Shown here piece after piece: positions 24,327 through 33,042 of a stretch of DNA of 36,026 bases. The translations under genes and the position numbers were made by a program. Position 1 is the stretch's first letter, and each line of letters starts with the position of its first letter. Under the pieces are notes generated by a model. It did not search any database. It was not told where the DNA came from and saw only the letters and a program-made list of their open reading frames with translations. This DNA is from Mycobacterium intermedium (GTDB lineage: Bacteria; Actinomycetota; Actinomycetes; Mycobacteriales; Mycobacteriaceae): NCBI RefSeq assembly GCF_002086275.1, contig NZ_MVHT01000071.1:1-36026 (forward strand), written 5' to 3'.

Positions 24327-25205
24327 CTATTTCTTCGAGGATTTCGTCGCGGCGGGACAGCAGCAAGGTGAACGATGCAGCCGCACGGACCCATAGGTAC
24401 GGCCGTCGCCCGCCTGCACCGCCCTCTGGCAGCGGCTGGCCAGCGCTCGTCGGTCGGCCCCGGGCAGTTGCAACGATTCGACCCGCACCCGCAGCACCGT
24501 GCGGCGCACGCGCAGCATCCGCCGAACCGAGCGCAGCAACGTGTCGTCGCCCACGTAGGCAGGCGTGGTCGAGACACTGCCGCCGGCATGGTGGTAGGTC
24601 AACCGCAGCGGCTGCACCGGCCGGCCGGCATCGATCGCTGCTTGAAACATCGCCGGGTAGAAGCGCCCTGCGACTCGACCGCACCACGTCGTGCCCTCGG
24701 GGAAGGCCACCACGGTTTGGCCGGCGCGCAACCGGTGGGCCACGGTCTCGACCACCCCTGGTAGGCGCCGCAGACTGGCCCGCTCGATCGGGATGATCTG
24801 CAGCAGCCGGGCCACGATGCCCGTCGCCGGTCCGGTGAACATGTCGGCGCGCGCCACGAACGACCCCGGCAACACCGCGCCGATGGCGAACACGTCCAGC
24901 CAAGACGTGTGGTTGCTGACCACCAGCACACCGCGCACGTTGCGGATTGGGCTGCCCGACACCGTGATCCGCACGCCGAAGCAGCGCAACACCAGGCGGC
25001 AGTAGGCGCGCTGGACCTGCGTGCTACCAGGAATCGGCATCCCCAGCAGCGGCAATCCCGGGGCCAGCAGCAGCGCCGCGGTGAGGCGCAGCGTTGCCCG
25101 CATTGCCACCCGCACCGGGTGGGACACCGCCACATCGCCGACGCAGCGGTCGTCACACGATGCGCGCGGCAACCAGGAGTGCCCGGTGGTGGTCCGGCCT
25201 CTCAC
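24327..25205 (-). CDS. 1-acylglycerol-3-phosphate acyltransferase-like protein (PlsC/OlsA family)
   Basis: 292 aa from GTG 25205, which overlaps the upstream gene stop (GTGA). Acyltransferase motifs are visible: NHTSWLD with the catalytic HX4D (His99, Asp104), MFTGP after it, PIERAS at about 139-144 and FPEGTTW at 168-174. A hydrophobic stretch (about 40-60, TLRLTAALLLAPGLPLLGM) would anchor it at the membrane. It transfers a fatty acyl group to a lyso-lipid hydroxyl. Similar to Rv3026c. The coupled partner is an OlsB-type N-acyltransferase, so an acyl-ornithine acceptor is as plausible as lysophosphatidate. Confidence 0.9.
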   Translation of the reverse strand: MRGRTTTGHSWLPRASCDDRCVGDVAVSHPVRVAMRATLRLTAALLLAPGLPLLGMPIPGSTQVQRAYCRLVLRCFGVRITVSGSPIRNVRGVLVVSNHTSWLDVFAIGAVLPGSFVARADMFTGPATGIVARLLQIIPIERASLRRLPGVVETVAHRLRAGQTVVAFPEGTTWCGRVAGRFYPAMFQAAIDAGRPVQPLRLTYHHAGGSVSTTPAYVGDDTLLRSVRRMLRVRRTVLRVRVESLQLPGADRRALASRCQRAVQAGDGRTYGSVRLHRSPCCCPAATKSSKK

Positions 25206-26068
25206 CGGCCCGCGCCGTCGGTCGTTTCGGCCCGTTGTGGTTGCGAGGCGGACACCGAACGCAACCGCTTCAGGTACCGGGTGTCGGCGTGCTTCTTGTC
25301 GAGCAGCAAGCAGAAGTCGCCGACACCGAAGGCCGGGTCGTGGGCGGGCTCGCCGCACGCCTGGGCGCCCAACCGCAGATAGCCACGCATCAGCGGCGGC
25401 AGGCTGGGCCGCGGCGGCGCGGATAAGTCGTCCAACGACCTGCCGTCGATGCGCACCGGCCGGTAGGGTCGCACTCGGTACTGCGACGCGTGACGCTTGG
25501 CGATGAAGTCACGCACGCCCCGGATCTGGCTGCCCGGCGGGTGGCCTTCGGTCTCGACGGGTACCGACACGCAGCCGGTCACGTACTCGTAGCCGTAGCG
25601 GTCGAGGTAGGCCAGGATGCCCGCCCACATCAGCAGCACCACCGCACCGTTGCGATGGCCTTCCCGCACCACCGCACGGCCCATCTCGACCAAGGACGGC
25701 CGGAGCGAATCGAACTCACGCACGTCGAATTCCGTTGCGGTATAGAGCCCTCCGGCGGCTATGGCACCCGAGGGCGGCAGCATTCGGTAGCAGCCCACCA
25801 GTTCGCCGGTGTCGTCGTCGCGGACCAGCAGGTGGTCGCAGAATTCGTCGAAGCGGTCCATGTCGCGGAACGCCTCGCCCGTCGCCGGCAGTGTGAAGCC
25901 GGGTGTGCTGCTGAACACGTCGTAGCGCAGCCGCTGGGCGGCTTCGATCAGGGCAGGGTCGGTGGATACCAGCAGGGAATAGTGCGGCCCGGGAGGTGAC
26001 CCCAAACCGGTGGTGGCCCCGGTTCCGTGCGGCTTCTCGCTAGGGATGAGGACAGAAGCGATGCTCAT
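25202..26068 (-). CDS. OlsB-type GNAT N-acyltransferase (Rv3027c-like)
   Basis: 288 aa from ATG 26068 (MSIASVLIPSEK); the frame is open to 26173 but that part is not protein-like. It resembles the hemolysin/OlsB acetyltransferase family, which moves an acyl chain from acyl-ACP to an amine such as ornithine. Family segments are AAQRLRYDVF at about 50-59, DEFCDHLLVRD, VGCYRMLPP, EMGRAVVREGHRNG and LMWAGILAYLDRYGYEYVTGCVS. Its gene overlaps that of the PlsC-like acyltransferase by 4 bp, as in many olsBA pairs. In vivo substrate not known; annotated only as a GNAT protein in M. tuberculosis to my memory. Confidence 0.87.
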   Translation of the reverse strand: MSIASVLIPSEKPHGTGATTGLGSPPGPHYSLLVSTDPALIEAAQRLRYDVFSSTPGFTLPATGEAFRDMDRFDEFCDHLLVRDDDTGELVGCYRMLPPSGAIAAGGLYTATEFDVREFDSLRPSLVEMGRAVVREGHRNGAVVLLMWAGILAYLDRYGYEYVTGCVSVPVETEGHPPGSQIRGVRDFIAKRHASQYRVRPYRPVRIDGRSLDDLSAPPRPSLPPLMRGYLRLGAQACGEPAHDPAFGVGDFCLLLDKKHADTRYLKRLRSVSASQPQRAETTDGAGR

Positions 26069-26172
26069 GCCACCAACGTGGCGGAGCCGATCAGCTAACT
26101 GGCATCGCCGCTGTGACACGTCGATGCACGGCAGGTGACGAGTTGGGCAACCCGGTGGGTCGAACCGACGCA

Positions 26173-26207
26173 AAAGCCCCCGATTTCCAGCAGGAATCGG
26201 GGGCTTT
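26173..26207 (-). terminator. Terminator of the fixA-fixB operon
   Basis: A perfect 13-bp stem (AAAGCCCCCGATT paired with AATCGGGGGCTTT) with a 9-nt loop lies 34 bp after the fixB stop. On the transcribed strand the stem ends in a T run (TTTTGC), so it is a good intrinsic terminator. It should insulate the acyltransferase pair downstream. Confidence 0.88.
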
Positions 26208-26240
26208 GCGACTGCTCGCCTTTAGAGCGCGCAGAGAAAT

Positions 26241-27197
26241 CTAGCCCTTGCGGGCCTTGATGCCTTCGGTCAATTGCGGGGCGACCTTGAACAGGTCGCC
26301 CACCACGCCGTAGTCGGCGATCTCGAAGATGGGCGCCTCTTCGTCCTTGTTGACCGCCACGATCGTCTTCGACGTCTGCATGCCGGCGCGGTGCTGGATG
26401 GCCCCGGAGATGCCGAGCGCGATGTAAAGCTGCGGCGACACCGTCTTGCCGGTCTGACCAACCTGGAACTGGCCGGGGTAGTAGCCGGAGTCCACGGCGG
26501 CACGCGACGCGCCGACCGCGGCACCGAGCGAGTCGGCGAGCTCCTCGACCACCTTGAAGTTCTCCGCGCTTCCCACGCCGCGACCACCGGACACCACGAC
26601 CGTGGCCTCCGTCAGCTCCGGACGGTCACCGGCGACCGCCGGCTCGCGCGCGGTGATCTTGGTGGCATTCTCGGCGGGTTCGGGCACGTCCACGTTGACC
26701 ACCTCGCCCGCGCCCTCGGACGGCTGCGCCTCGATCGCTCCGGCACGGACGGTGATCACCGGTGTGTCCCCGTTGACCTGCGCCTCGACCGTGAACGCGC
26801 CACCGAAGATGGAGTGGACGCCCTTGCCGCCCTCCTTGACGTCGACCACGTCGACCAGCAGGCCCGACCCGATCCGGGCCGCCAGCCGACCGGCGATCTC
26901 CTTGCCGTCGGCGTTGGCCGCCAGCAGCACCCCGGCGGGGGCCTGTGACTCGGCCAGCGAGGCAAGCACATCGACGTATGGGGTCAGGAAGTAGTTTTCG
27001 GCGACGTCGGACTCGGCGACGTAGATCTTGGCGGCACCGGCCTCCTTCAGCCCCGCCAGGAGCGGCTCGGCCGTGCCGGGCGCGCCGATGACGACGGCGG
27101 CCGGCTCGCCAAGGGCGCGAGCGGCGGTGATGAGTTCGGAGGTGACCTTCTTCAGGGCGCCTTCAGAGTGCTCGACGAGCACAAGTACTTCAGCCAT
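26241..27197 (-). CDS. fixB: Electron transfer flavoprotein alpha subunit
   Basis: 318-aa FAD-binding subunit (EtfA/FixB) of the electron transfer flavoprotein. It accepts electrons from acyl-CoA dehydrogenases and passes them towards the menaquinone pool. The N-terminal domain (1-190) has the alpha/beta ETF fold. The C-terminal FAD domain contains VVSGGRGVGSAENF at about 202-215, ASRAAVDSGYYP, QVGQTGKTVSPQLYIALGISGAIQH and the final VAVNKDEEAPIFEIADYGVVGD. ATG start at 27197. It follows fixA by 33 bp, a two-gene operon with a terminator after it. Orthologue of Rv3028c. Confidence 0.97.
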   Translation of the reverse strand: MAEVLVLVEHSEGALKKVTSELITAARALGEPAAVVIGAPGTAEPLLAGLKEAGAAKIYVAESDVAENYFLTPYVDVLASLAESQAPAGVLLAANADGKEIAGRLAARIGSGLLVDVVDVKEGGKGVHSIFGGAFTVEAQVNGDTPVITVRAGAIEAQPSEGAGEVVNVDVPEPAENATKITAREPAVAGDRPELTEATVVVSGGRGVGSAENFKVVEELADSLGAAVGASRAAVDSGYYPGQFQVGQTGKTVSPQLYIALGISGAIQHRAGMQTSKTIVAVNKDEEAPIFEIADYGVVGDLFKVAPQLTEGIKARKG

Positions 27198-27230
27198 GGT
27201 TTATTTCGCTCTTCTCGTCTTAGCGGCTCG

Positions 27231-28022
27231 TTAGATGATCTTCTGGGAGACCAGGTACTGGACGATCTGGTTGCCACCCTCGCCCTCGTCGGTGACCTTC
27301 TCACCTGCGGTCTTCGGGGGCTTCGGGGTTGCCGACAACACGGTCGACCCGGCGTTCTCCAGCCCGACCTCGTCGCTCTCGACGCCGATGTCGGCCAGGG
27401 TCAGTACGGTCACTTCCTTCTTCTTGGCGGCCATGATGCCCTTGAAGGACGGGAAGCGCGGCTCGTTGATCTTCTCGTTGACGCTGACGACCGCGGGCAG
27501 GGTGGCCTCGAGCTTGAACACACCGTCGTCGGTCTCGCGCTCGCCGATCACCTTGCCGTCCTCCACGGACAGTTTGCGCAGGTGAGTCAGCTGCGGCAGG
27601 CCCAGGTACTCGGCGATGATGGCCGGCACCGCGCCGGCCACACCGTCGGTGGACTCGTTGCCGGCGATCACCAGCTCGGTGCCCTCGATGGCGCCTAGGG
27701 CCCGCGCGAGCGCCCACCCGGTCTGGATGACGTCCGAGCCCTTCAGCCCATCGTCCTTGAGGTGCACGGCTTTGTCGGCACCCATCGACAGGGCCTTGCG
27801 GATCGCCTCGGTGGCGCGCTCGGGGCCGGCGGTCAGCACGGTTACCGACCCTTCGCCGCCTTCCCGCTCCCGGATCTGGAGCGCTTCCTCGACGGCGCGC
27901 TCGTTGATCTCGTCCAGGACCGCGTCGGCAGCCTCGCGGTCGAGCGTCCAGTCACCGTCTTTCAGCTTGCGCTCCGACCAGGTGTCTGGGACCTGCTTGA
28001 TCAGGACCACGATGTTCGTCAT
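27231..28022 (-). CDS. fixA: Electron transfer flavoprotein beta subunit
   Basis: 263-aa AMP-binding subunit (EtfB/FixA) that pairs with FixB. ATG at 28022 (MTNIVVLIKQVPDT) with GAGGAGG upstream; the longer frame to 28082 is not conserved-looking. Family segments are NEINERAVEEALQ-type (DEINERAVEEAL), LAGNESTDGVAGAVP-like (IAGNESTDGVAGAVPAIIAEYLG) and the C-terminal recognition-loop region (PRFPSFKGIMAAKKK). It probably serves fatty acid beta-oxidation. A palindromic operator candidate lies about 85 bp upstream. Orthologue of Rv3029c. Confidence 0.97.
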   Translation of the reverse strand: MTNIVVLIKQVPDTWSERKLKDGDWTLDREAADAVLDEINERAVEEALQIREREGGEGSVTVLTAGPERATEAIRKALSMGADKAVHLKDDGLKGSDVIQTGWALARALGAIEGTELVIAGNESTDGVAGAVPAIIAEYLGLPQLTHLRKLSVEDGKVIGERETDDGVFKLEATLPAVVSVNEKINEPRFPSFKGIMAAKKKEVTVLTLADIGVESDEVGLENAGSTVLSATPKPPKTAGEKVTDEGEGGNQIVQYLVSQKII

Positions 28023-28105
28023 GGTTGTGGTTCGTCCTCCTCGAAGGTGTCCGGCAGGGTTCGACCGCCGGACTGCGGTCACGCGTCTCGCGACCGCACA
28101 GGCAC

Positions 28106-28121
28106 GTTACTAGCGGGTAAC
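28106..28121. promoter_or_regulatory. Operator candidate in the fixA/Rv3030-like divergent region
   Basis: GTTACTAGCGGGTAAC is an inverted repeat with 5-bp arms and a partly symmetric centre (GTTAC-NNGCNN-GTAAC). It lies 84 bp before fixA and 117 bp before the divergent methyltransferase gene, in a 216-bp gap with no other gene. The form resembles TetR-family sites. Which gene it controls, and by which regulator, is unknown. Confidence 0.45.
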
Positions 28122-28238
28122 TTCTTGCGGTCCGCCCTCACACCATAGCGGGTCGTACTGCACGTTCTTTCGCCTGGATCCCGTCGAGCCAGCGGTCCGG
28201 TTCGCGAATCGGGTCGCAGGCGTTAGCCTGCCTTAGCA

Positions 28239-29054
28239 ATGACCGCATTCGTCCCCGACGTACCGCAGCCCGCCGGCCACACACCCCCGCCGGCGGATGC
28301 GGTGTTGACGCTGACCGGCGAACGAACAATTCCCGATCTGGACATCGAAAACTATTGGTTCCGCCGCCACGAGGTGGTCTACGAGCGGCTGGCGCCGCGC
28401 TGCGCGGACCGCGACGTCCTGGAAGCCGGCTGCGGCGAGGGCTACGGCGCCGACCTGATCGCGCGCGTCGCACGCCGCGTGGTCGCGGTGGATTACGACG
28501 AGGCCGCGGTGGCTCACGTCCGCGCCCGCTATCCGCGGGTCGAAGTCATGCGGGCCAACCTGGCCGAACTCCCGCTGCCGGACGCCTCGGTCGACGTCGT
28601 GGTGAACTTCCAGGTCATCGAGCACCTGTGGGACCAGGGCCAGTTCGTCCGGGAGTGTGCGCGGGTGCTGCGTCCTTCCGGGTTGCTGATGATGTCCACA
28701 CCGAATCGGATCACCTTCTCCCCCGGCCGAGACACTCCGATCAACCCTTTCCACACCCGCGAACTGAACGCCGACGAGCTCACCGAGTTGTTGGTCGACG
28801 GCGGGTTCGGCGACGTCGCAATGTACGGGCTGTTCCACGGCGCCGGTCTGCGTGAGATGGACGCACGCCACGGTGGGTCAATCATCGACGCCCAGATTGC
28901 GCGGGCCGTTGCCGACGCGCCGTGGCCGCCGGACCTCGCGGCCGACGTCGCGGCCGTCACCACGGCCGACTTCGACATCATCGAGGCCGGCCGGGATCCG
29001 AACCACGCGATCGATGACAGCCTCGATCTAATTGCGATCGCGGTGCGGCTTTGA
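28239..29054 (+). CDS. SAM-dependent methyltransferase (Rv3030-like)
   Basis: 271-aa class I methyltransferase. SAM motif VLEAGCGEGYGADLIA is at about 64-79, the acidic ribose-binding residue is in VVAVDYDEAA, and motif IV-like segment VVNFQVIEHLW is at about 123-133. The start is ATG 28239, preceded after 9 nt by TAGCCT (28224-28229), a possible -10. Its stop overlaps the start of the GH57 gene, so the two are coupled. In M. tuberculosis the Rv3030-Rv3031-Rv3032 group is associated with 6-O-methylglucose lipopolysaccharide. A role in methylating the glucan is inferred from that context. Confidence 0.92.
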   Translation: MTAFVPDVPQPAGHTPPPADAVLTLTGERTIPDLDIENYWFRRHEVVYERLAPRCADRDVLEAGCGEGYGADLIARVARRVVAVDYDEAAVAHVRARYPRVEVMRANLAELPLPDASVDVVVNFQVIEHLWDQGQFVRECARVLRPSGLLMMSTPNRITFSPGRDTPINPFHTRELNADELTELLVDGGFGDVAMYGLFHGAGLREMDARHGGSIIDAQIARAVADAPWPPDLAADVAAVTTADFDIIEAGRDPNHAIDDSLDLIAIAVRL

Positions 29055-30637
29055 CCGAGTGCCACTCCGCAACTCCGGTACCGGGCATGTTCACCCTGGT
29101 GCTGCACACACACCTGCCCTGGCTGGCCCATCACGGCCGGTGGCCGGTCGGCGAGGAATGGCTCTACCAGTCGTGGTCGGCGGCCTACCTGCCGCTGTTC
29201 CGGGTGCTGCGCGCACTGGCCGACGAGGACCGCCGCTCGTTGCTCACGCTCGGCATGACGCCGGTGGTCAACGCCCAACTCGACGACCCTTACTGCCTGG
29301 ACGGGATGCACCACTGGCTGGCGAACTGGCGGTTACGCGCGGCCGAGGCCGCCAGCGTCCGGTCGGCTCCCCGGTCCAAGTCGGCAAACTATCCGTCCTG
29401 CACGCCGGAAGCGTTGCGCACCTTCGGTGCTCGCGAATCCGCCGAGGCCGAGCAGGCGCTCGACGACTTCGCCACGCTGTGGCGGCACGGCGGCAGCCCG
29501 CTGTTGCGCAGCCTGATCGACGCCGGCACGGTCGAACTGCTCGGCGGCCCGTTGGCCCACCCGTTCCAGCCCCTGCTCGCCCCCCGGCTCCGCGAGTTCG
29601 CCCTGCGCGAGGGGCTGGCCGACGCGCGGCTGCGGCTGGACCACTCCCCGACGGGCATCTGGGCACCGGAATGCGCCTATGCGCCGGGCATGGAACACGA
29701 CTACGCGGCCGCCGGCGTCAGTCACTTCATGGTCGACGGCCCGTCGCTGCACGGCGACACGGCGCTGGGGCGTCCGGTCGGCGCCACCGATGTGGTCGCG
29801 TTCGGACGTGACCTGCAGGTCAGCTATCGGGTGTGGTCGCCCAAATCCGGCTACCCCGGCCACGCCGCCTATCGGGATTTCCACACCTATGACCACCTGA
29901 CCGGCCTCAAGCCGGCCCGGGTGACCGGGCGCAACGTGTCGTCGGAGAACAAGGCGCCCTACGACCCCGAGCGCGCCGACCGCGCCATCAACGTTCACGT
30001 CCGCGACTTCGTCGACGTCGTCCGCAACCGGTTGCTCACGGAGTCCGAACGCATCGGACGACCCGCGCACGTCATTGCGGCCTTCGACACCGAACTGTTC
30101 GGCCACTGGTGGTACGAAGGCCCGACGTGGCTGGCTCGCGTGTTGCGGGCATTGCCCGCCGCGGGCGTTCGGGTGGGAACGCTGCGCGACGCGATGGAGG
30201 CGGGGTTCGTCGGCGGCTCCGTCGAATTGCCGCCCAGTTCGTGGGGGTCGGGCAAGGACTGGCAGGTGTGGAACGGTGAGAAGGTCGCCGATCTGGTCCA
30301 GCTGAACAGCGAAGTTGTGGACACCGCGCTGACCACCGTCGACAAGGCGCTGGCCCAGACCGCTTCGCTGGACGGACCGATTCCCCGCGACCACGTTGCC
30401 GACCAGATTCTGCGCGAAACGCTGCTCACCGTTTCCAGCGACTGGCCGTTCATGGTGAGCAAGGACTCCGCGGCCGACTACGCCCGCTACCGTGCTCACC
30501 TGCATGCCCACGCGACCCGGGAAATCGCCGGGGCGCTGGCGTCGGGCCGCCGCGACACCGCGCAGCGCCTGGCCGAGGGCTGGAACCGCGCCGACGGCCT
30601 GTTCGGCGCCCTGGATGCCCGGAGGCTGCCCCGGTGA
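29051..30637 (+). CDS. GH57 family 1,4-alpha-glucan branching enzyme (Rv3031-like)
   Basis: 528-aa glycoside hydrolase family 57 protein. It cuts and re-joins alpha-1,4-glucan to create alpha-1,6 branches. Family motifs are HTHLPW at about 18-23, the nucleophile Glu207 in GIWAPECAYAPG and acid/base Asp346 in AAFDTELFGHWWYEG; a C-terminal helical domain follows (about 420-520). The TTG start at 29051 overlaps the stop of the methyltransferase gene (TTGA); an ATG at 29087 is the alternative but would cut the first strand. Thought to branch methylglucose lipopolysaccharide or glycogen together with the next gene. Confidence 0.93.
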   Translation: MTECHSATPVPGMFTLVLHTHLPWLAHHGRWPVGEEWLYQSWSAAYLPLFRVLRALADEDRRSLLTLGMTPVVNAQLDDPYCLDGMHHWLANWRLRAAEAASVRSAPRSKSANYPSCTPEALRTFGARESAEAEQALDDFATLWRHGGSPLLRSLIDAGTVELLGGPLAHPFQPLLAPRLREFALREGLADARLRLDHSPTGIWAPECAYAPGMEHDYAAAGVSHFMVDGPSLHGDTALGRPVGATDVVAFGRDLQVSYRVWSPKSGYPGHAAYRDFHTYDHLTGLKPARVTGRNVSSENKAPYDPERADRAINVHVRDFVDVVRNRLLTESERIGRPAHVIAAFDTELFGHWWYEGPTWLARVLRALPAAGVRVGTLRDAMEAGFVGGSVELPPSSWGSGKDWQVWNGEKVADLVQLNSEVVDTALTTVDKALAQTASLDGPIPRDHVADQILRETLLTVSSDWPFMVSKDSAADYARYRAHLHAHATREIAGALASGRRDTAQRLAEGWNRADGLFGALDARRLPR

Positions 30638-30654
30638 GGTTCACCACCACCCGC

Positions 30655-30710
30655 GAGCGTGCGTGTCGTGCCAGCGACACGCCGCTGGGCATGGCATTTT
30701 GCGCACGCTC
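30655..30710. repeat. Nested intergenic inverted repeats
   Basis: The gap between the GH57 and GT4 genes holds an outer 9-bp inverted repeat (GAGCGTGCG at 30655-30663 with CGCACGCTC at 30702-30710). Inside it is an 8-bp stem GCGTGTCG/CGACACGC (30661-30682) with loop TGCCAG; the two stems overlap by three bases and so may alternate. It may be a dispersed mycobacterial intergenic repeat or an RNA structure just before the ribosome-binding site of the GT4 gene. Confidence 0.6.
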
Positions 30711-30734
30711 ACGACGCGAGGAGGGGGGACGCGC

Positions 30735-31979
30735 GTGAAGATTTTGATGATTTCCTGGGAGTACCCGCCGGTTGTCATCGGCGGCCTGGGCCGGCACGTC
30801 CATCATCTGTCGACCGCCCTGGCCGAGGCGGGCCACGACGTCGTCGTGCTGTCCCGCAGACCTACCGGCACGGACCCCAGCACGCACCCGTCGTCGGATG
30901 AGATCAGCGAGGGCGTGCGGGTGATCGCCGCCGCCCAGGATCCGCACGAGTACACCTTCGGCAACGACATGATGGCCTGGACGCTGGCGATGGGCCACGC
31001 CATGATCCGCGCCGGCCTGTCCCTCAAGAGACACGGCAGTGACCGCCCATGGCGACCGGACGTGGTGCATGCGCACGACTGGCTGGTCGCCCATCCGGCC
31101 ATCGCGCTCGCCCAGTTCTATGACGTCCCAATGGTTACCACCATGCACGCGACGGAGGCCGGTCGGCATTCCGGCTGGGTCAGTGGCGCCATCAGCCGTC
31201 AGGTGCACGCCATCGAGTCGTGGCTGGCGCGTGAATCCGATTCGCTGATCACATGTTCGGCCTCGATGTGCGACGAGATCTCCGAATTGTTCGGTCCGGG
31301 TTTGGCGCAGATCACGGTGATCCGCAACGGTATCGACGCAGCGCGCTGGCCGTTCGCCCCGCGCCGCAAGCGCACCGGACCCCCCGAGCTGCTCTTCTTG
31401 GGACGGCTGGAATACGAAAAGGGCGTACACGACGCCATTGCCGCGCTGCCCCGAATCCGGCGCCACCACCCGGGCACCACGCTGACCATCGCCGGGGAGG
31501 GCACTCAGCAGCAGTGGCTGGTCGAACAGGCCCGTAAACACAAGGTGCTCAAAGCAACCCGGTTCGTCGGGCACCTCGGCCATGACGAATTGCTTGCCAT
31601 ACTGCACCGGGCCGATGCGGCCGTACTGCCCAGCCACTACGAGCCGTTCGGTCTGGTGGCGCTGGAAGCCGCCGCGGCCGGGACGCCTCTGGTGACATCA
31701 AACATCGGCGGCCTGGGCGAAGCGGTGATCAACGGCGAGACCGGAGTGTCTTGCCCCCCTCGCGATGTTGCGGCCCTGTCTGCGGCGGTGCGCTCCGTGC
31801 TCGACGATCCGGCCGCCGCGCAACGGCGGGCCCGCGCGGCCCGGGAACGACTCACCGCGGATTTCGCGTGGCAGACCGTGGCGAAGGAGACCGCGCAGGT
31901 CTACCTCGCGGCCAAGCGCGGCGAGCGCCAACCACAGCCCCGACTGCCCATCGTCGAGCACGCACTACCCGACCGGTAA
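30735..31979 (+). CDS. GT4 alpha-1,4-glucosyltransferase (Rv3032-like)
   Basis: 414 aa, equal to Rv3032. GT-B glycosyltransferase of family 4. N-terminal acceptor domain (ISWEYPPVVIGGLGRHVHHL, about 6-25; DVVHAHDWL at about 111-119). The C-terminal nucleotide-sugar domain includes LFLGRLEYEKGV and the EX7E motif in SHYEPFGLVALEAAAAGTP. Known in M. tuberculosis to elongate 6-O-methylglucose lipopolysaccharide and to contribute to glycogen, probably using ADP- or UDP-glucose. GTG start at 30735 with a strong GAGGAGGGGGG site 6 nt upstream, so it is well translated independently of the preceding gene. Ends 5 bp before the convergent SDR stop. Confidence 0.94.
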   Translation: MKILMISWEYPPVVIGGLGRHVHHLSTALAEAGHDVVVLSRRPTGTDPSTHPSSDEISEGVRVIAAAQDPHEYTFGNDMMAWTLAMGHAMIRAGLSLKRHGSDRPWRPDVVHAHDWLVAHPAIALAQFYDVPMVTTMHATEAGRHSGWVSGAISRQVHAIESWLARESDSLITCSASMCDEISELFGPGLAQITVIRNGIDAARWPFAPRRKRTGPPELLFLGRLEYEKGVHDAIAALPRIRRHHPGTTLTIAGEGTQQQWLVEQARKHKVLKATRFVGHLGHDELLAILHRADAAVLPSHYEPFGLVALEAAAAGTPLVTSNIGGLGEAVINGETGVSCPPRDVAALSAAVRSVLDDPAAAQRRARAARERLTADFAWQTVAKETAQVYLAAKRGERQPQPRLPIVEHALPDR

Positions 31980-31984
31980 CGCCT

Positions 31985-32992
31985 CTAGAGCCAGGAGAGC
32001 ATCCCGCTCGGGTCGTCCAATCCGACCACTCCGGCGCAGTAGCGCCAGACGATGTCGCGGTCCCGTTCGCTGTATCCGGTCAGCGGTAGGTAGTGCTGGG
32101 GACGCGTCCGGCGGTCGTGCCAAAAACGACCGGTGGGCGGCGCCGGGTTGGTCGCGGCGAGCCAGACGGCGGTATCGGCCCCCTCTTCAGGGGTCCGCAA
32201 CAACCGTCCGGTGAGACTTCGGAAACGCGGCAGCGCCGCAGCCACGCCGGGCGTATCGGCCCACCCGGGATGCATGGCGTACACCCGGATGTGATGCGGC
32301 GCCCAGCGCTGCGCCAGGATCGGGGTGAACGCCACCTGCAGGCGTTTGGTTCGCGCATACGCGGTAGTGCCCCGGTATCGCTCGTACCGGTATTCCGGGT
32401 CGTCGACGGGCAGCGACTGGGTATACATCCCGCCGGACGACACCAGGATCACCCGGGCGTCACCCGATTCCGCCAGGATCGGGACCAGGCATTCGGTCAG
32501 CAACATCGGGCCCAACACGTGCGTGGCGAGCGTCACTTCGTGCCGGTCAACGGTCTCGGTGCGGCTGTCCGGCAGCACCCCGGCATTGTGGATGAGCACG
32601 TCGAGCCGCGGGATTCGGCGCATCAGCTCCGTGGCGAATATCTGCACACCGCCCAGGTCGGACACGTCGCAGACTTCCACCTGGACCTGCGCGTCCGGGT
32701 GGTCCGCGATGATGTCCGCGCGTGCCTGTTCGCCCTTCTCCCGATCGCGCACCGTCAGCAGCACGGTCGCGCCCAGCCGAGCCAAACCCCCGGCGATCGC
32801 CTTGCCAAGCCCGCGATTGGCGCCGGTGACCAGCGCGGTACGACCGCGGAGCACGCCCTCCGGCGGATCGGCCGGCCAGCCCGCTCGCCGCAGCCGGTAA
32901 CCGATACGTGTGTAGCCAGGGACGACGGTCCGGTCGAGCGCGGTGTCCACCGCGGTGTCGAGCAAGGAAAGCACCCCGTTACGAACACCCAT
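31985..32992 (-). CDS. Short-chain dehydrogenase/reductase
   Basis: 335-aa SDR with a roughly 50-residue N-terminal extension before the Rossmann fold. Cofactor motif TGANRGLG at about 56-63, NAG in LIHNAGVLP, catalytic Ser in LVSSGG, and YxxxK in AYARTK. It resembles the retinol dehydrogenase/DHRS12-like group; the substrate is unknown. The Arg-containing strand (TVRDREKG) after the first repeats hints at NADP(H). ATG at 32992; the frame remains open far upstream but there it is antisense to the next gene. Divergent from the SRPBCC-epimerase fusion with a 63-bp gap, so the two may share regulation. Confidence 0.9.
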   Translation of the reverse strand: MGVRNGVLSLLDTAVDTALDRTVVPGYTRIGYRLRRAGWPADPPEGVLRGRTALVTGANRGLGKAIAGGLARLGATVLLTVRDREKGEQARADIIADHPDAQVQVEVCDVSDLGGVQIFATELMRRIPRLDVLIHNAGVLPDSRTETVDRHEVTLATHVLGPMLLTECLVPILAESGDARVILVSSGGMYTQSLPVDDPEYRYERYRGTTAYARTKRLQVAFTPILAQRWAPHHIRVYAMHPGWADTPGVAAALPRFRSLTGRLLRTPEEGADTAVWLAATNPAPPTGRFWHDRRTRPQHYLPLTGYSERDRDIVWRYCAGVVGLDDPSGMLSWL

Positions 32993-33042
32993 GCAGACCA
33001 GATTGCCCCAGACGCGGAACTCCGTGCCAACCCCTCCGTCGG

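Noticed and set aside
28219..28238. IdeR iron-box-like sequence before the Rv3030-like gene
   Set aside because: Only about 11 of 19 positions match the consensus, one half-site only (GGCTAAC).
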